Source: Aquirufa beregesia
GTDB lineage: Bacteria; Bacteroidota; Bacteroidia; Cytophagales; Spirosomataceae
Length of the DNA stretch: 64,000 bases
Assembly (NCBI RefSeq): GCF_011090385.1
Contig: NZ_SEWW01000005.1
Location: 1-64,000 of the forward strand
Direction: 5' to 3'
The notes under the pieces were generated by a model that made no database searches, was not told where the DNA came from, and worked only from the letters and a program-made list of their open reading frames with translations. Positions 1 through 8,536 of the stretch are shown one piece after another (position 1 is the first letter of the stretch; each line of letters begins with the position of its first letter). The position numbers were made by a program, and so were the translations under genes.

Positions 1-105
1 GTTTGGAGATAATTTGAGAAAATAAACTTATGTTTGCCATGGGAAGAGGGTTAGTTTTTTTGTGCACCTCAAAGTTAATTGAGTTAAAAAACTTCTCTTC
101 CTTTT

Positions 106-597
106 TTAATCGTTTAGGACGCTATTGGTATTGAATAAATCATTGGGATTCCATAAGGTATTGATTCCCCAATTTATGCGCTGCCTCCCTAAGCGAAAAG
201 TCCATTTTTTTTCTTTCCAATCCACATAAAACCGCTCCACATTGGTATGAAAAATTACATCAGGTTCATTAATCCAAGCCACTTGAAGGTTGAGGTTTTC
301 GCTTGTATTTCTCAATCTACTAGCATAATTGGGAATGAGATGTAAGCTATTCCCTGTAAAAACTCTATTTCTTAACTCCAAGGAAAACTGGAGATTTTCC
401 TTGGGTCTCCACTTAAATCGCAATCGATTATGAATCAATTGATTGGAATTGTTGGAATGGTTAATTGGGTCAAATTGTATGTTTTGTAGTGCTTTTATAT
501 AACCAGTGATACTCCAGTTTTTAGTGGTAGTAGTACTATCCTGGCCCAATAGAGGGGAAATAAAACATAAACAGAAAAAGACGCTAAGCCATTTCAT
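106..597 (-). CDS. Truncated outer-membrane beta-barrel/porin-like protein, last gene of ABC operon
   Basis: A signal peptide (MKWLSVFFCLCFISPLLG) is followed by amphipathic, strand-like segments ending in GRQRINWGINTLWNPND, which resembles the early part of Bacteroidota alginate-export/DUF1302-like barrels encoded beside LolA-like/FtsX/LolD operons. Those proteins are usually near 400 residues; this one stops at 163, just after the conserved W-N-P-N-D-L-F-N stretch. After the stop, one other frame stays open to the window edge (about 39 codons) but does not look like the expected barrel. Its ATG overlaps the ATPase stop in an ATGA, so translation is coupled. It may be a pseudogene from a frameshift or deletion, or a genuinely short protein. 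Family assignment is from remembered similarity. Confidence 0.6.
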   Translation of the reverse strand: MKWLSVFFCLCFISPLLGQDSTTTTKNWSITGYIKALQNIQFDPINHSNNSNQLIHNRLRFKWRPKENLQFSLELRNRVFTGNSLHLIPNYASRLRNTSENLNLQVAWINEPDVIFHTNVERFYVDWKEKKWTFRLGRQRINWGINTLWNPNDLFNTNSVLND

Positions 598-1298
598 GCA
601 GGTAAAATTTGGCTGGCTGTATCCGAAACGATTCGCCCATCGACCAAGGTAATCACTCGCTTGGCTCTGTCAATCACACGTTGATCATGCGTAGAAAATA
701 GGAAAGTCATATGTTCCTCTTGGTTTAATTTATACATGATATCCAATAAATTATTGGCTGATTGCGAATCTAAATTGGCTGTTGGTTCATCCGCTAAAAT
801 GAATTTAGGCTTAGAGGCCAAAGCCCTAGCGACCGCCACTCGTTGCTGCTGCCCACCCGATAGTTGCGAAGGCCTACTTTCCAGCTTATCAGATAATCCG
901 ATTTGATCAAACAAAACGTGTATTCTTTGTTCTCTTTTTCCCAGATCAATACCCTGCAGCTGCATGATGAATTCTACATTTTCTTTGGCTGTAAGCACCG
1001 GTATTAAATTGAATGATTGAAAGACAAAACCAATGTTTTTAAGTCGGAAATCAATTAATTCATTCGGACTCATCCGAGTAATGTCTTCGCCATTAATGGT
1101 GATGCTACCTTCATCAGGTAGGTCTAAACCCCCAATCAGGTTTAGTAAGGTTGTTTTCCCTGAACCCGATGGACCCACTAATGCGGTAAACTCCCCCTTT
1201 TCTACATGTAAATGCACGTTATTAACGGCATAAACGGGGATATTCTCCTTATTGTAAATTTTGGAGATATTATGTGCATCGATGACCGTATTATCCAT
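594..1298 (-). CDS. ABC transporter ATP-binding protein, LolD/MacB type
   Basis: The 234-residue protein is a complete ABC ATPase: Walker A GPSGSGKTT (42-50), Q-loop region FQSFN (about 92-96), signature LSGGQQQR (145-152), Walker B FILADEP with D169/E170, and H-loop STHD (201-204). The nearest families are LolD and MacB-type ATPases, which partner FtsX-like permeases and act mechanically on periplasmic or outer-membrane cargo. It lies 4 nt after the first FtsX-type permease gene and overlaps the next gene by ATGA, so the operon should yield one ATPase with two permeases, as in LolCDE. Cargo is unknown; lipoprotein or lipid transfer is inferred from the LolA-like gene that heads the operon. 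Confidence 0.9.
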   Translation of the reverse strand: MDNTVIDAHNISKIYNKENIPVYAVNNVHLHVEKGEFTALVGPSGSGKTTLLNLIGGLDLPDEGSITINGEDITRMSPNELIDFRLKNIGFVFQSFNLIPVLTAKENVEFIMQLQGIDLGKREQRIHVLFDQIGLSDKLESRPSQLSGGQQQRVAVARALASKPKFILADEPTANLDSQSANNLLDIMYKLNQEEHMTFLFSTHDQRVIDRAKRVITLVDGRIVSDTASQILPA

Positions 1299-1302
1299 AT
1301 GT

Positions 1303-2520
1303 TTATTTTCTTAGTGCTTCTACAGGCTGTAATTGTAAGGCTTTTATGGCAGGGTAAAGACAGGAAATAAATGCTGTAATCAAGACGAATATAATAGTGC
1401 CTGCAATTTTATCTGTTGGAAACTCGGGGTAAATCGTCGTACTAAATCCAAAACTTCGCATCATTTCTTCCCCCATACTTTCCCAGTTTAATCCGTATTT
1501 GTGTAAGTAAGTGCTCAATAGCCAAGCGCTTGAGTATCCAATTGGGACACCTCCAATGGTCAGAAATGTTGTTTCTAATAATACCAAAGAAAACAATTGG
1601 AGCTTATTCATGCCCAAAGCCATCATCATTCCTATTTCTCGAGTACGTTCTAGAATGGCCATCAACATGGTGTTGATGATGCCAAATGCCAAGGCAAATA
1701 AAATAATGCCAATGATAATATAGGAGGTAATATCCACGGCACTAACCATTAAGTCTGTTTCTGGAGATAGTTCTTGCCACGTTTCTATTTCTAGCTTTTT
1801 AAATTGGTTTTGCAGTTTTTGTTGAGTAGTTAAGGTTAACTCATCTTGATGAAGTAGTATGACAATTTCATGTGATTCACCCGCTATGCCTAACATATCA
1901 TTGAGGTCATCTTGTTGTACAAAGACATTTCTTTCATCCCACATGGAATTGGAAGATTGAAAAATCCCAGCAATCCTATAGGCCCCAGAAACCATGTTGC
2001 CTTCCTGATCAGTACAGGTAAGAACTATTTTATTACCAACTTCCAGTTTCATTTTTTTGGCTAATTTCTTGCCAATCAGGAGTTGATTTTTTTTCTGATT
2101 TTGAAAACCACTTCCTGCAATTAGTTTGTTTTTTAAGGCAGAGACCACGTTTTCCTGTTCTGGATTAATACCATTCATTTGAATTCCTGAACTTCCTGTT
2201 GTACTAGCCAACATTCCTTGGGCAATACTTCGCGTGGCAAATGCTTTTACCTGAGGAGTTTGCTTAATCTGTTGGATTAAAGATGGGAGTTGTTGAAGAT
2301 ATAAACTAGGTTCATACTCTTTTTTAAACTCGTTTTCATGAATTTGGAGATGTCCTACTTCGGTATAAATCAGGGATTTAATTCGATCGCGCATCATACC
2401 TTTGTATAATGCCTGTACCATGATACCTGCAAATAAACCTAAAGCAACGGATAAAATGATCACGAAGCTTCGTGATTTGTTGCGCCAAATGTTTCGCCAA
2501 GCCATGATTAGGATCATCAT
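1303..2520 (-). CDS. FtsX-like ABC transporter permease (second permease of operon)
   Basis: The 405-residue protein has the MacB/LolC layout: one N-terminal membrane helix (about 18-40), a large periplasmic domain (about 45-265), then three C-terminal helices (about 266-290, 310-335, 372-395). The conserved FtsX cytoplasmic signature ERTREIGMMMALGM lies in the first C-terminal loop, and the C-terminus ends in the typical P-V-E-A-L-R-K. The start overlaps the stop of the upstream permease (ATGA). The two permeases have equal length but are clearly diverged, which suggests a LolC/LolE-like heterodimer rather than a recent duplication. Confidence 0.88.
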   Translation of the reverse strand: MMILIMAWRNIWRNKSRSFVIILSVALGLFAGIMVQALYKGMMRDRIKSLIYTEVGHLQIHENEFKKEYEPSLYLQQLPSLIQQIKQTPQVKAFATRSIAQGMLASTTGSSGIQMNGINPEQENVVSALKNKLIAGSGFQNQKKNQLLIGKKLAKKMKLEVGNKIVLTCTDQEGNMVSGAYRIAGIFQSSNSMWDERNVFVQQDDLNDMLGIAGESHEIVILLHQDELTLTTQQKLQNQFKKLEIETWQELSPETDLMVSAVDITSYIIIGIILFALAFGIINTMLMAILERTREIGMMMALGMNKLQLFSLVLLETTFLTIGGVPIGYSSAWLLSTYLHKYGLNWESMGEEMMRSFGFSTTIYPEFPTDKIAGTIIFVLITAFISCLYPAIKALQLQPVEALRK

Positions 2521-3734
2521 TTTTTCATGGATTCTACAGGGTTCAAACGAATAACTTTTATAACAGGGTACATGGATAAAATCAATCCAATCATTAGGAC
2601 TACAATTCCTTGATTGATAAAGTGATGGTAATCCGTGGAAGTGGGGAATACTGCGTCAAAACCAAATCTTTCATAGGCTTTGGCTCCTTCTCCATAAATT
2701 CGAATGGGGAATTTATGTAAATAAAATACCAAAGGAATACTAGCCAAAATTCCTAAAATACATCCTACAATTACGGTGAATAGAGATTCAAAAAGTAATA
2801 GTATGGATAACTTACTTTTTTTCATTCCAATAGCCACTAACATGCCTAATTCATAGCGTCTTTCTGCCATCATGATGAGGAGTGTACCAAAGATGCCAAA
2901 GGAAATTAAGAGATAAAGAAAAGCTTGTACATATTTCATATTGGCGGAGTCCGTCTCAATATGCTGTTTGATATCTGGCATCATTTCTTCCCAAGTCATG
3001 ACTTCGTAGGACTTACCTAAATTTTGCTGTAGTGAAGATTGAATAGCCATTAAATCATCCGTGTCTTGAAGCGATAAAACATAGGAAGTAATCATTTGAG
3101 GAGCGCTATATAAGTCTTGGGCCAATGCTAAAGGCATGACAATGGTTTTGTCGTTTAATTCTGGCGAACCCAATTTAATAACTCCTTGAATGGGGTATTT
3201 TCCTGCTGCGGTAGAGCCATGGTATCCTTGTCCAAACAGCACTAGCGTATCCCCTACATGGTTTTTTAAGCGTTTTAATAGTCCTTCCGATACAAGAATT
3301 CCACGGTCATTAGATCCTAAATAGCGCCCTTTCACTATTTTTTCCTGTAAATGGGTGATGCTTTGTTCTTGTACTGGGTTAATCCCAAGGACCAAACAGC
3401 CCTTGCTTAGTTCACCAGTAGAGGCTAAGGCAAAGGACTCTAAACGAGGAGAAATATCTTTTACTTGTGAATGACTTCGTATTTTACGCTGAATTTCAGG
3501 GTCTTCTTCAAAACAATTATCCAATAATTGTTCATCCCAATATCCAGCTTGATGTACTTGGATATAGCCCGAATAATAGCCAACCATATCTTTAATGAGG
3601 TTGTCGAAAATGCCCGTTTTTAGGCTACTCATTAAGATGGACAATAGCACAGCAAAAAATATAGCCGCCATGGTAATCATGGTGCGGTTGGCATTGCGCC
3701 ATAAGTTTTTCCAGGCTAATTGTACAATCCACAT
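2517..3734 (-). CDS. FtsX-like ABC transporter permease (first permease of operon)
   Basis: This 405-residue permease has one N-terminal helix (about 18-40), a periplasmic MacB-like domain and three C-terminal helices. The FtsX loop is ERRYELGMLVAIGM and the C-terminus ends in P-V-E-S-M-K-K. It begins 1 nt after the LolA-like gene and overlaps the next permease by ATGA, so the whole set is almost certainly one transcript. With the neighbouring ATPase it should form a four-helix-per-subunit mechanotransmission transporter in the inner membrane. Substrate is not predictable from sequence. Confidence 0.88.
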   Translation of the reverse strand: MWIVQLAWKNLWRNANRTMITMAAIFFAVLLSILMSSLKTGIFDNLIKDMVGYYSGYIQVHQAGYWDEQLLDNCFEEDPEIQRKIRSHSQVKDISPRLESFALASTGELSKGCLVLGINPVQEQSITHLQEKIVKGRYLGSNDRGILVSEGLLKRLKNHVGDTLVLFGQGYHGSTAAGKYPIQGVIKLGSPELNDKTIVMPLALAQDLYSAPQMITSYVLSLQDTDDLMAIQSSLQQNLGKSYEVMTWEEMMPDIKQHIETDSANMKYVQAFLYLLISFGIFGTLLIMMAERRYELGMLVAIGMKKSKLSILLLFESLFTVIVGCILGILASIPLVFYLHKFPIRIYGEGAKAYERFGFDAVFPTSTDYHHFINQGIVVLMIGLILSMYPVIKVIRLNPVESMKK

Positions 3735-3735
3735 G

Positions 3736-4476
3736 TTAATTGAACTGTTTCATTTTCTCAATGGAAAAGAAGTTGTCATCTATTTCCCGATTAAACTGTA
3801 TGCTTTTGTAAAAAATCTCGGTCTTATGATTTTTCTTATTGGCAGGAATCATTTCGAGGTGGGTGGGGATTAATCTTCCATCCATCATTTTGATGTCATC
3901 CGCTTTCATTACATTAACCAATGAGCCTTCTTCATCATAAAACTCCGTATATAATTCGAGATAATCATTTTTGTCGATGGTAACATGTAGTTTCCCCCAA
4001 ACTACAGCCGTGCTTGCTTTAGGGATGAGCTCGATTTTATAGCAAGGTCTACTTCCAATGGTCGTATCTTTTAGCAATCGGTGCTGATAATCATCGACTA
4101 CGGAAGCTTCCTTAACTAAATCGTCGTTGGTAAAATCTGTTCCCATCCAACTATTCGTCATCATGGAAGGTGGAAGTTTGATGCTTCTTTCCAAAGCTGG
4201 CATCCAGTTCCAAACTTCTTTTTTGCGTTTTAAGAAAACGATACCTTTTTCTTTAGCCGGAGAAAGAACCAATATCATGGCTAATTGTGTGCCTTTAGAC
4301 CAAGTTTTAACAGACATTTCTCTAGACCAAGTTGGCCTAGTGGTTTTGAACAACATTTCTGCTTGGGATGATTTCCCGCGCATTTTATCGTTTGCTTTTT
4401 TAATGATTTCACTGGCACTTTGTGCATCCAGAATCTGACAAGCGCTAAGAGCAAGGAATAGAAATAGATATTTCAT
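3736..4476 (-). CDS. Outer-membrane lipoprotein-sorting protein (LolA-like), periplasmic
   Basis: A 246-residue exported protein: signal peptide MKYLFLFLALSACQILDAQ, then a LolA/LppX-like fold pattern rich in strands (for example MSVKTWSKGTQLAMILVLSP and RPCYKIELIPKA). Members of this family typically sit next to FtsX-type or MMPL transporters and are thought to bind a hydrophobic ligand in a half-barrel. Here it is the first gene of a five-gene operon with FtsX permeases and a LolD-type ATPase. I infer that it receives lipid or lipoprotein cargo from that transporter for delivery to the outer membrane. It is not the housekeeping LolA by size or sequence. Confidence 0.82.
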   Translation of the reverse strand: MKYLFLFLALSACQILDAQSASEIIKKANDKMRGKSSQAEMLFKTTRPTWSREMSVKTWSKGTQLAMILVLSPAKEKGIVFLKRKKEVWNWMPALERSIKLPPSMMTNSWMGTDFTNDDLVKEASVVDDYQHRLLKDTTIGSRPCYKIELIPKASTAVVWGKLHVTIDKNDYLELYTEFYDEEGSLVNVMKADDIKMMDGRLIPTHLEMIPANKKNHKTEIFYKSIQFNREIDDNFFSIEKMKQFN

Positions 4477-4587
4477 ACATGCCTATTTTTAAACAATTTA
4501 CTGGATTATGTCTGTAAATGAGTCATTCCATAGAAATGTTGATGGAAATCATACGAATCTATCAGCTTTGCTGAATGATGCAAAGTG

Positions 4588-4953
4588 CTAAAGAAATAGA
4601 TACACGCAAATCAAACTTATCAAGGCCGGTAAAGCCTGTTTGAAAAAGATAGCTCGACTATACAAGGCGCCAAAAAGTCCAGCCACCGACACGCAGCCTA
4701 AGAAAAATAGGGCCATGTTTTTCGACCAAATAGGGTCGGAGATACATAATGACCAAATTAATCCAGCCGCTAAAAAACCATTGTATAAACCTTGATTAGC
4801 GGCCAATCCCTTGGTAGGCTTAAACAATTCAGGGGCCAATGCCCCTTTGAATGTTTTTTTGCCCAATGTTTCCCAGGCAAACATCTCTAAATACAAGATG
4901 TACACATGCTCTAGGGCAACCAGCCCAATTAACACTTTGCTGATAATTTCCAT
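4588..4953 (-). CDS. DUF1304 family small membrane protein
   Basis: The 121-residue protein has four hydrophobic helices (about 5-22, 53-70, 77-95, 101-120) and the family signature A-L-E-H-x-Y-I-L-Y-L-E-M-F-x-W near the N-terminus, matching DUF1304. Proteins of this family have no established function. It starts 6 nt after the aminopeptidase stop, so it is probably cotranscribed with it. No terminator is evident between it and the preceding operon's promoter region. Confidence 0.85.
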   Translation of the reverse strand: MEIISKVLIGLVALEHVYILYLEMFAWETLGKKTFKGALAPELFKPTKGLAANQGLYNGFLAAGLIWSLCISDPIWSKNMALFFLGCVSVAGLFGALYSRAIFFKQALPALISLICVYLFL

Positions 4954-4959
4954 TTTGGC

Positions 4960-6357
4960 TTATTTAAATATGCTTTTTCCTTTGGTCAATTTCTCTATTT
5001 CAGCTACAGTTCTTGGAGAACCTGCGGAAAGGTTGATAGGTGTATTTTGAGTCACCAAAATATCATCTTCAATTCTTACACCAATATCCCACCATTTTTT
5101 ATCGCAATTGCTTCCTGCTGGAATATAAATACCTGGTTCTACTGTCAACACCACGCCTGCTTCCAAGACTCTAGGTCCCATATCATGCACATCCAATCCC
5201 AAATGATGGGAGGTATCATGAGGAAAATATTTTCTAGCCTCTTTTTCATTGGCAGCAATGCCCAACTTGATTAAGCCCGCATTAACCACGGCTCTTGAGG
5301 CCGCATCTACACCTGAAAATGGCAAGCCTGCTTTGCAAGCAGCAATACCTGCATCTTGAGCTTGAAGCACGATTTCATAGATGAGTTTTTGAGCCTCACT
5401 GAATTTACCATTGGCAGGAACCGTTCTGGTGACATCGGCACTATATCCGTGATACTCAGCCGCACAATCACTCAGTAATAATTCACCAGATTGGATTTCT
5501 TTTTGATTGGTGATATAATGTAGCACACAAGCATTGCCAGCGGCACCATTGATGCTGGGGTAGCCAGTATATTCAGAACCTTGGTTTTTAAAGTGGTATT
5601 CCATAATGGCCTGAGCTTGAAATTCTTTCATTCCTGGTTTAATGGCCCGCATGACATCATTATGACCTAGTACACTGATTTCGGCGGCTTTTTTAATTAA
5701 GGCAATTTCTTCTGCTTGTTTGATTCCTCTTAATTTACTCATGATTAGCATTGTGGACCGTTGGGATATCGGTTTGTGCTGAGCAACCACTAAGCTGTCG
5801 ACTAGGTTAGCCATACGGGTTAAAGGCTCCTCTCTTCTTTCATATTTACCAAAAATCCCTTCATTTCGATATAGCGAATAGACGGAATCAATTTGGGCAA
5901 AAGGTAGGGTAGTGGCGTTTAGTTTATCGTTAGTGAAGACATTGTCCATCTTACTTTTTTCCTTGTATCCATCCACTCCTAAAATCTTACCTGTCCAAAG
6001 TTCTTTCAATGGATCACGATTTTGTAGGAAAATAAATTCTGTTCCTGTTTTTCCTAATAGGGTAACGGGTTTTTTAAACAGGAATAAAACAGCATTGGGT
6101 TCATCTAAACCTGTTAGGTAGTAGAAGTTTTTGCTTTGTGCATATTGATAGGTTATGTCATTATTGCGCACACGTACTTGAGAAGCAAAAAAGACAGCCA
6201 TACCCTTGTCAGAAATTTTTTCTTTCAATGCAGCTCTTCTGCTAGCATGGAATTCCGGACTCAAATAATCATTGGGATATAGCTGGGGAGATTGTGCTAA
6301 AATTAAGCAAGGACTCACTAAGGCAAATACCAAGAAACAGAATTGGGAGGTCTTCAT
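4960..6357 (-). CDS. pepP: Xaa-Pro aminopeptidase (peptidase M24B), exported
   Basis: The 465-residue protein has an aminopeptidase P N-terminal domain (about 30-170) and an M24 pita-bread catalytic domain (about 210-450). The dinuclear metal ligands are visible: D297 (SDCAAEY), D308 (SADVTRT), H384 (TSHHLGLDVHD), E407 (TVEPG) and E430 (VRIEDD). Unlike the cytosolic E. coli enzyme it begins with a clear signal peptide (MKTSQFCFLVFALVSPCLILAQ), so it should work in the periplasm. It removes an N-terminal residue that precedes proline. All catalytic residues are intact, so activity is expected. Confidence 0.93.
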   Translation of the reverse strand: MKTSQFCFLVFALVSPCLILAQSPQLYPNDYLSPEFHASRRAALKEKISDKGMAVFFASQVRVRNNDITYQYAQSKNFYYLTGLDEPNAVLFLFKKPVTLLGKTGTEFIFLQNRDPLKELWTGKILGVDGYKEKSKMDNVFTNDKLNATTLPFAQIDSVYSLYRNEGIFGKYERREEPLTRMANLVDSLVVAQHKPISQRSTMLIMSKLRGIKQAEEIALIKKAAEISVLGHNDVMRAIKPGMKEFQAQAIMEYHFKNQGSEYTGYPSINGAAGNACVLHYITNQKEIQSGELLLSDCAAEYHGYSADVTRTVPANGKFSEAQKLIYEIVLQAQDAGIAACKAGLPFSGVDAASRAVVNAGLIKLGIAANEKEARKYFPHDTSHHLGLDVHDMGPRVLEAGVVLTVEPGIYIPAGSNCDKKWWDIGVRIEDDILVTQNTPINLSAGSPRTVAEIEKLTKGKSIFK

Positions 6358-6477
6358 ATTTTGTTGATAAGTGGATGTTCTATAAATAAAAGTATCAAGT
6401 TTCCTTCAATTTTTTGTTGCCTAATTCAAAATTTCCCAAATTCATTTACTTATAGATTTAACCTAAAGGTGAATTAT

Positions 6478-6978
6478 TTATGAAGCTGGATTGCTTTTAG
6501 CTTTAAAGGAATTGATTAAGTGTTTTAGTCGAATATGTAAATTCTCTTCGTGGTTGATTGCTTCATTTTCAATGGATTTTGCCCAATTCATAAAATCAGA
6601 AGAATGCTGACTTTTTTTGCCTGTTTGTGTACTTATTGGGATTAATTTCGTTCGCATGATCGCTTTTAGATGACTTTGACTTTTATTCATCATGATGGTT
6701 TCTAAAAATAGAAGCTCAGAATCCGCGTAAAGCAGACTTGATTGAATGCAAACAACTTCATTGTATAAAGCGGGTTTGATATAAGCTATTTCATGTCCTC
6801 CCACAACCCAACCTAGGCCCTTGCTAAAGTATGAAGTCAAATCAACCTCGTAAAAGTCTCTTAAATGATCTTCACGAGCATTCATGAAATAATCAAGATA
6901 TCTTGAATTATTTAAGTGCCCCAATAAATCACAATCATTAAATCGAATAATATAGGTACTGCTAGGTGTCTTAGTCAT
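6478..6978 (-). CDS. Acyl-CoA thioesterase family protein (hotdog fold)
   Basis: The 166-residue cytoplasmic protein begins with a FadM/YbgC-type hotdog signature, F-N-D-C-D-L-L-G-H-L-N-N-S-R-Y-L-D-Y, including the usual catalytic Asp position and the G-H-x-N-N turn. The family hydrolyses acyl-CoA or related thioesters; the physiological substrate is unknown. It is the last gene of a minus-strand run, 74 nt after the ketopantoate-reductase-like gene, so it may be an operon member or have its own weak promoter. Confidence 0.85.
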   Translation of the reverse strand: MTKTPSSTYIIRFNDCDLLGHLNNSRYLDYFMNAREDHLRDFYEVDLTSYFSKGLGWVVGGHEIAYIKPALYNEVVCIQSSLLYADSELLFLETIMMNKSQSHLKAIMRTKLIPISTQTGKKSQHSSDFMNWAKSIENEAINHEENLHIRLKHLINSFKAKSNPAS

Positions 6979-7052
6979 GTCATTGTTAGTTTATGTATTG
7001 GCCCCGATCATTTCAATTGTTTTTCCATCATGCCAGTATAAGATTGATCGAT

Positions 7053-8009
7053 TTAGGCTTTTATATGTGGGTATTTTAAGCGTAAGTCTTCAAATGCCTT
7101 TTCGTAATGTGGAAGTTTCAGAGAATGTGATGTTGCTTCTCTTATTACATAGGTAAGAAGGGAGTCGATTTCTGATAGATTTCCTTTCGCCAAATCAAGT
7201 TGGAAAGAGGACTTGACTGTTGGGTTGAATTTCCCGAGTAGTTCAACATTGTTTTTGATGGTATTTTCATCCAAAGGAATATGTTTTGCTTGGGCTAATT
7301 GGATCAATTCAGTTGTAAGTTGAATGAATAGTTTTTGGTGACTTTCATTTTCAAGTATTTGAGAAAATGTCTGCTGAGTTAATGCAGAAACTATGGCTAT
7401 TGGAGACACAAACAGGAATTTTTTCCACAGAATTTTCTGAATGTTTTGTGTGAATTTCGTGTCTATTCCAGCATCTTGAAGCAATTTTTCAAAATATTCC
7501 CCCTGTTTACTTGCCTGTTTATTCGTGCCAAAAAACAACTTAGTAGGTCCAGGTTTGTGTTCAATTATACCAGCTTGTTGGATGTTGGAAGCAATGAATA
7601 TACATCCTTCCAATAAGGTAATTCCTTTAGGCAGTAAATCGGCTACAGTTGCTTGGCCATTGACCGTGTTTTGAGTTGTGATTATAACAGCATTAGGTCG
7701 TAGACACCTGGCATATTCTTTTAAGATCGAGGTGGTCGAATAGCTTTTGGTGCAGATAAGTAAGGCATCTATCTGACCAATGATAGCTGGGTCATGTGAA
7801 TTAATGCTTGGGACACAAACATACGTTTGATCTCCAGAATGCAGGGTAAGTCCTTGTTGGTCAATAACCTTTTGGTTTTCTCCTCGTGAAATAAATAGGA
7901 TTTCAATGTTTTCGCTATTTTGATAATGGTAGGCTAATTTCCCACCTATGTAACCACCAATACCACCTATTCCTGCTATGGCAATTCTTGTTTTTTGATT
8001 TGTATTCAT
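7053..8009 (-). CDS. 2-dehydropantoate 2-reductase family (ApbA/PanE) protein
   Basis: The 318-residue protein has an N-terminal NADP-binding Rossmann motif IAGIGGIGGYIGG, the conserved CTKSYS lysine segment after the second strand, an N-T-V-N-G segment around residue 110, and a C-terminal helical dimerisation domain (about 185-315). The family includes ketopantoate reductase (pantothenate synthesis) and many uncharacterised 2-oxoacid reductases. Its place among DinB and GNAT genes rather than pan genes makes a role in pantothenate synthesis uncertain. It lies 5 nt after the DinB gene, within one operon. Confidence 0.82.
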   Translation of the reverse strand: MNTNQKTRIAIAGIGGIGGYIGGKLAYHYQNSENIEILFISRGENQKVIDQQGLTLHSGDQTYVCVPSINSHDPAIIGQIDALLICTKSYSTTSILKEYARCLRPNAVIITTQNTVNGQATVADLLPKGITLLEGCIFIASNIQQAGIIEHKPGPTKLFFGTNKQASKQGEYFEKLLQDAGIDTKFTQNIQKILWKKFLFVSPIAIVSALTQQTFSQILENESHQKLFIQLTTELIQLAQAKHIPLDENTIKNNVELLGKFNPTVKSSFQLDLAKGNLSEIDSLLTYVIREATSHSLKLPHYEKAFEDLRLKYPHIKA

Positions 8010-8014
8010 GGGTT

Positions 8015-8530
8015 TTATGGTGTCTTGTGTAGTAATTGGCTTATTGCAGCTAAATGGTGGTCGTCATGATCTGCCACAAATAATAAATGATCTTGTAGGT
8101 TCATCGGTATTTTTAATCTAGGATGTAGAGCAGATTGCAACAGATTTTCAGGTTGTAGCGTTTGAAGCATTTGTATAGTTTCAAGTCGATATCTTTTAAA
8201 AGAGTCTACTAATTCATGGATGGAAGTTGCATTGTGATTGGCTGAATGTGTTTGAGAATTGTCTAAATCGGTATACCTCAATTGGGTCTGGCCGCTCAAG
8301 ATGTCCTCAATTCTTCCTTGCCAGAGTGGTTCCAGATCAATCAAGTGTCCAATGTTTTCTTTGATACTCCAAGAGTTACCTTCCGACTGCGTAAGTATTT
8401 TTTCAGACGCTCCTATAAGTTTATCCGTTAAGCGAATCGAAGTTCCACTTAGTCGTTCTAGTATGGATGGGAAAATTTGCTGAGTATTTCCAAATTGAAA
8501 ATGTCTCTCAAACCATTTTTCTTGTTGCAT
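8015..8530 (-). CDS. DinB family protein
   Basis: The 171-residue cytoplasmic protein shows the DinB/YfiT four-helix pattern with three metal-ligand histidines: the W-S-I-K-E-N-I-G-H-L-I-D-L-E segment (about 75-88) and the C-terminal HDDHHLAAI segment. Characterised relatives are metal-dependent, often bacillithiol- or mycothiol-linked S-transferases, but this subfamily has no assigned reaction. It sits 6 nt downstream of a second DinB-like gene (fused to GNAT) and 5 nt upstream of the ketoreductase. Confidence 0.85.
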   Translation of the reverse strand: MQQEKWFERHFQFGNTQQIFPSILERLSGTSIRLTDKLIGASEKILTQSEGNSWSIKENIGHLIDLEPLWQGRIEDILSGQTQLRYTDLDNSQTHSANHNATSIHELVDSFKRYRLETIQMLQTLQPENLLQSALHPRLKIPMNLQDHLLFVADHDDHHLAAISQLLHKTP

Positions 8531-8536
8531 GGTCGT

